A stretch of DNA of 64,000 nt. Origin: Palleronia marisminoris (GTDB taxonomy: Bacteria; Pseudomonadota; Alphaproteobacteria; Rhodobacterales; Rhodobacteraceae). The stretch covers positions 124,001-188,000 of the forward strand of contig NZ_FWFV01000001.1 in the NCBI RefSeq assembly GCF_900172315.1. The letters run 5' to 3'. Positions 63,198 to 64,000 of this stretch are shown here, in pieces. The notes beneath the pieces were generated by a model. The model searched no databases and was not told the DNA's origin. It saw only the letters and a program-made list of their open reading frames with translations. Position numbers and translations under genes: made by a program. Position 1 is the stretch's first letter; each line of letters opens with the position of its first letter.

Positions 63198-64000
63198 GGC
63201 ACCTGCCCCTTCCCGCCATCCTGATCGCCCTGCCGCTCGCCGCCGCGCTCTGGCACCTGTCCGCCGGCGCGCAGTCGATCCCGTGGGAGACGGTGCTGCA
63301 CGCCCTCGCGATGCCGGGCGAGTCGTTCGAGACCGTCGTGATCCGCGAGATCCGCCTGCCCCGCACACTGGGCGCCGCCATCGCGGGCGCCGGCTTGGGC
63401 GTTGCGGGCGCGCTGATGCAGGGCGTCACGCGTAATCCGTTGGCCGAGCCGGGTCTCTTCGGGCTTCTGGCCGGGGCCGCATTGGCGGTGGTGGCGGGGC
63501 AGTCCGTGCCGGGCCTCGGCGGCGTGGCGGCGCTGCCCTTCCTCGCCGCGCTCGGCGCCGTCGCGGGCGCGGCCATGGTCTGGGCGCTGACGACGCTCGC
63601 CCGCAGCGGCAGCGAGCTGACGCCGGTGCTGGCGGGCGCCGCGGTGACGGCGTTCCTCGTCGCGCTGACGACGCTTCTGAACCTGCTGGACGAGCGCGGC
63701 TTTGAGGAGCTGCGGATCTGGCTCTCGGGCTCGCTCGCGGGGCTTCGGATGACGGTGATCCTGACGGTGCTGCCCTGGGTCCTGTGCGGGTTCGGAGCCG
63801 CTCTGTTCATCGGGCCGCGACTGACGGCACTGGCGATGGGGGACGAGGCGGCGACGGGGCTGGGCCTGAGCGTGGCACGGTTGCGCGCGGCGGCGATCGC
63901 CGCGGTCGTCGCGCTGACCGCCGTCGGGGTCGCGGTGGCCGGGCCGCTCGCCTTCGTCGGGCTGACCGTGCCCCATGCCGCGCGGCTGCTGGTCGGCACG
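63194..64000 (+). CDS. FecCD-family ABC permease, 5' part
   Basis: The reading frame runs from ATG 63194 past the end of the window (269 codons so far). It encodes hydrophobic spans with the FecCD signatures RLPRTLGAAIAGAGLGVAGALMQGVTRNPLAEPGLFG and GPLAFVGLTVPHAARLLVG. Characterised relatives carry ferric siderophores, haem or vitamin B12 across the inner membrane. A second permease and the binding protein probably follow outside the window. Confidence 0.93.
   Translation, partial: MRHLPLPAILIALPLAAALWHLSAGAQSIPWETVLHALAMPGESFETVVIREIRLPRTLGAAIAGAGLGVAGALMQGVTRNPLAEPGLFGLLAGAALAVVAGQSVPGLGGVAALPFLAALGAVAGAAMVWALTTLARSGSELTPVLAGAAVTAFLVALTTLLNLLDERGFEELRIWLSGSLAGLRMTVILTVLPWVLCGFGAALFIGPRLTALAMGDEAATGLGLSVARLRAAAIAAVVALTAVGVAVAGPLAFVGLTVPHAARLLVGT

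Overview
The window is GC-rich, densely packed bacterial DNA. Its gene repertoire is that of an alphaproteobacterium, most likely Rhodobacterales (Paracoccaceae/Roseobacteraceae): a class II DAHP synthase, a GlxA-type regulator, a GguAB/ChvE sugar transporter with a GbpR regulator, a complete phenylacetyl-CoA epoxidase operon with PaaN, and tRNAs with encoded CCA. Assignment is by gene content and protein similarity I recognise, not by a search. There is no phage, IS element, CRISPR array or rRNA.

Layout. (1) 1-3.7 kb: end of a PAS-domain protein, class II DAHP synthase (-), a GlxA/AraC regulator (+) and a MobA-like nucleotidyltransferase (+). (2) 3.7-9.2 kb: a small membrane protein, tRNA-Leu(UAA), then a translationally coupled trio on the minus strand: an SbcD/YhaO-like metallophosphoesterase, a YhaN-like coiled-coil ATPase and a two-TM potassium channel with an RCK/TrkA domain. 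(3) 9.3-19.6 kb: one minus-strand operon for oxidative, non-phosphorylative pentose (L-arabinose/D-galactose) catabolism, chvE-gguA-gguB-aldonate dehydratase-sugar dehydrogenase-KDA dehydratase-KGSA dehydrogenase, with divergent gbpR. (4) 19.6-22.2 kb: an EnvZ-like sensor kinase, an MBL-fold hydrolase and tRNA-Asn.

(5) 22.2-40.5 kb: an arylamine/phenylacetate catabolic island. A periplasmic copper amine oxidase and an aldehyde dehydrogenase would make phenylacetate from phenylethylamine. PaaK activates it, PaaABCDE epoxidises it, PaaG isomerises it, PaaZ opens the ring and PaaJ thiolyses 3-oxoadipyl-CoA. PaaI and PaaN accompany them, as do three regulators (an AraC-type, PaaX and a TetR-type PaaR). 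A TetR-style palindrome followed by the same AATAATG sequence stands at both the amine oxidase promoter and the paaN promoter, which suggests one regulator joins the two halves. (6) 40.5-47 kb: a branched-chain/aromatic-acid-type ABC importer with two crotonase-family enzymes, perhaps serving uptake and beta-oxidation for this island.

(7) 47-53.8 kb: a polar amino acid ABC importer, a PhoA-type alkaline phosphatase, about 0.7 kb of decayed hemerythrin/VOC sequence, a GAF-domain sensor kinase and a GntR/FCD regulator. (8) 53.9-60.5 kb: a polyamine operon (PuuA-like glutamine synthetase, PuuB-like oxidase, PotFGHI importer). (9) 60.6-64 kb: an MsbA-like ABC exporter and the start of a FecCDE-type iron/siderophore/cobalamin importer that runs off the window.

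A recurring feature is a strong GC-rich hairpin just after each of the four ABC substrate-binding-protein genes (chvE, 40.5-kb SBP, glnH-like, potF). This is the kind of element that stabilises SBP mRNA relative to the transporter genes downstream.
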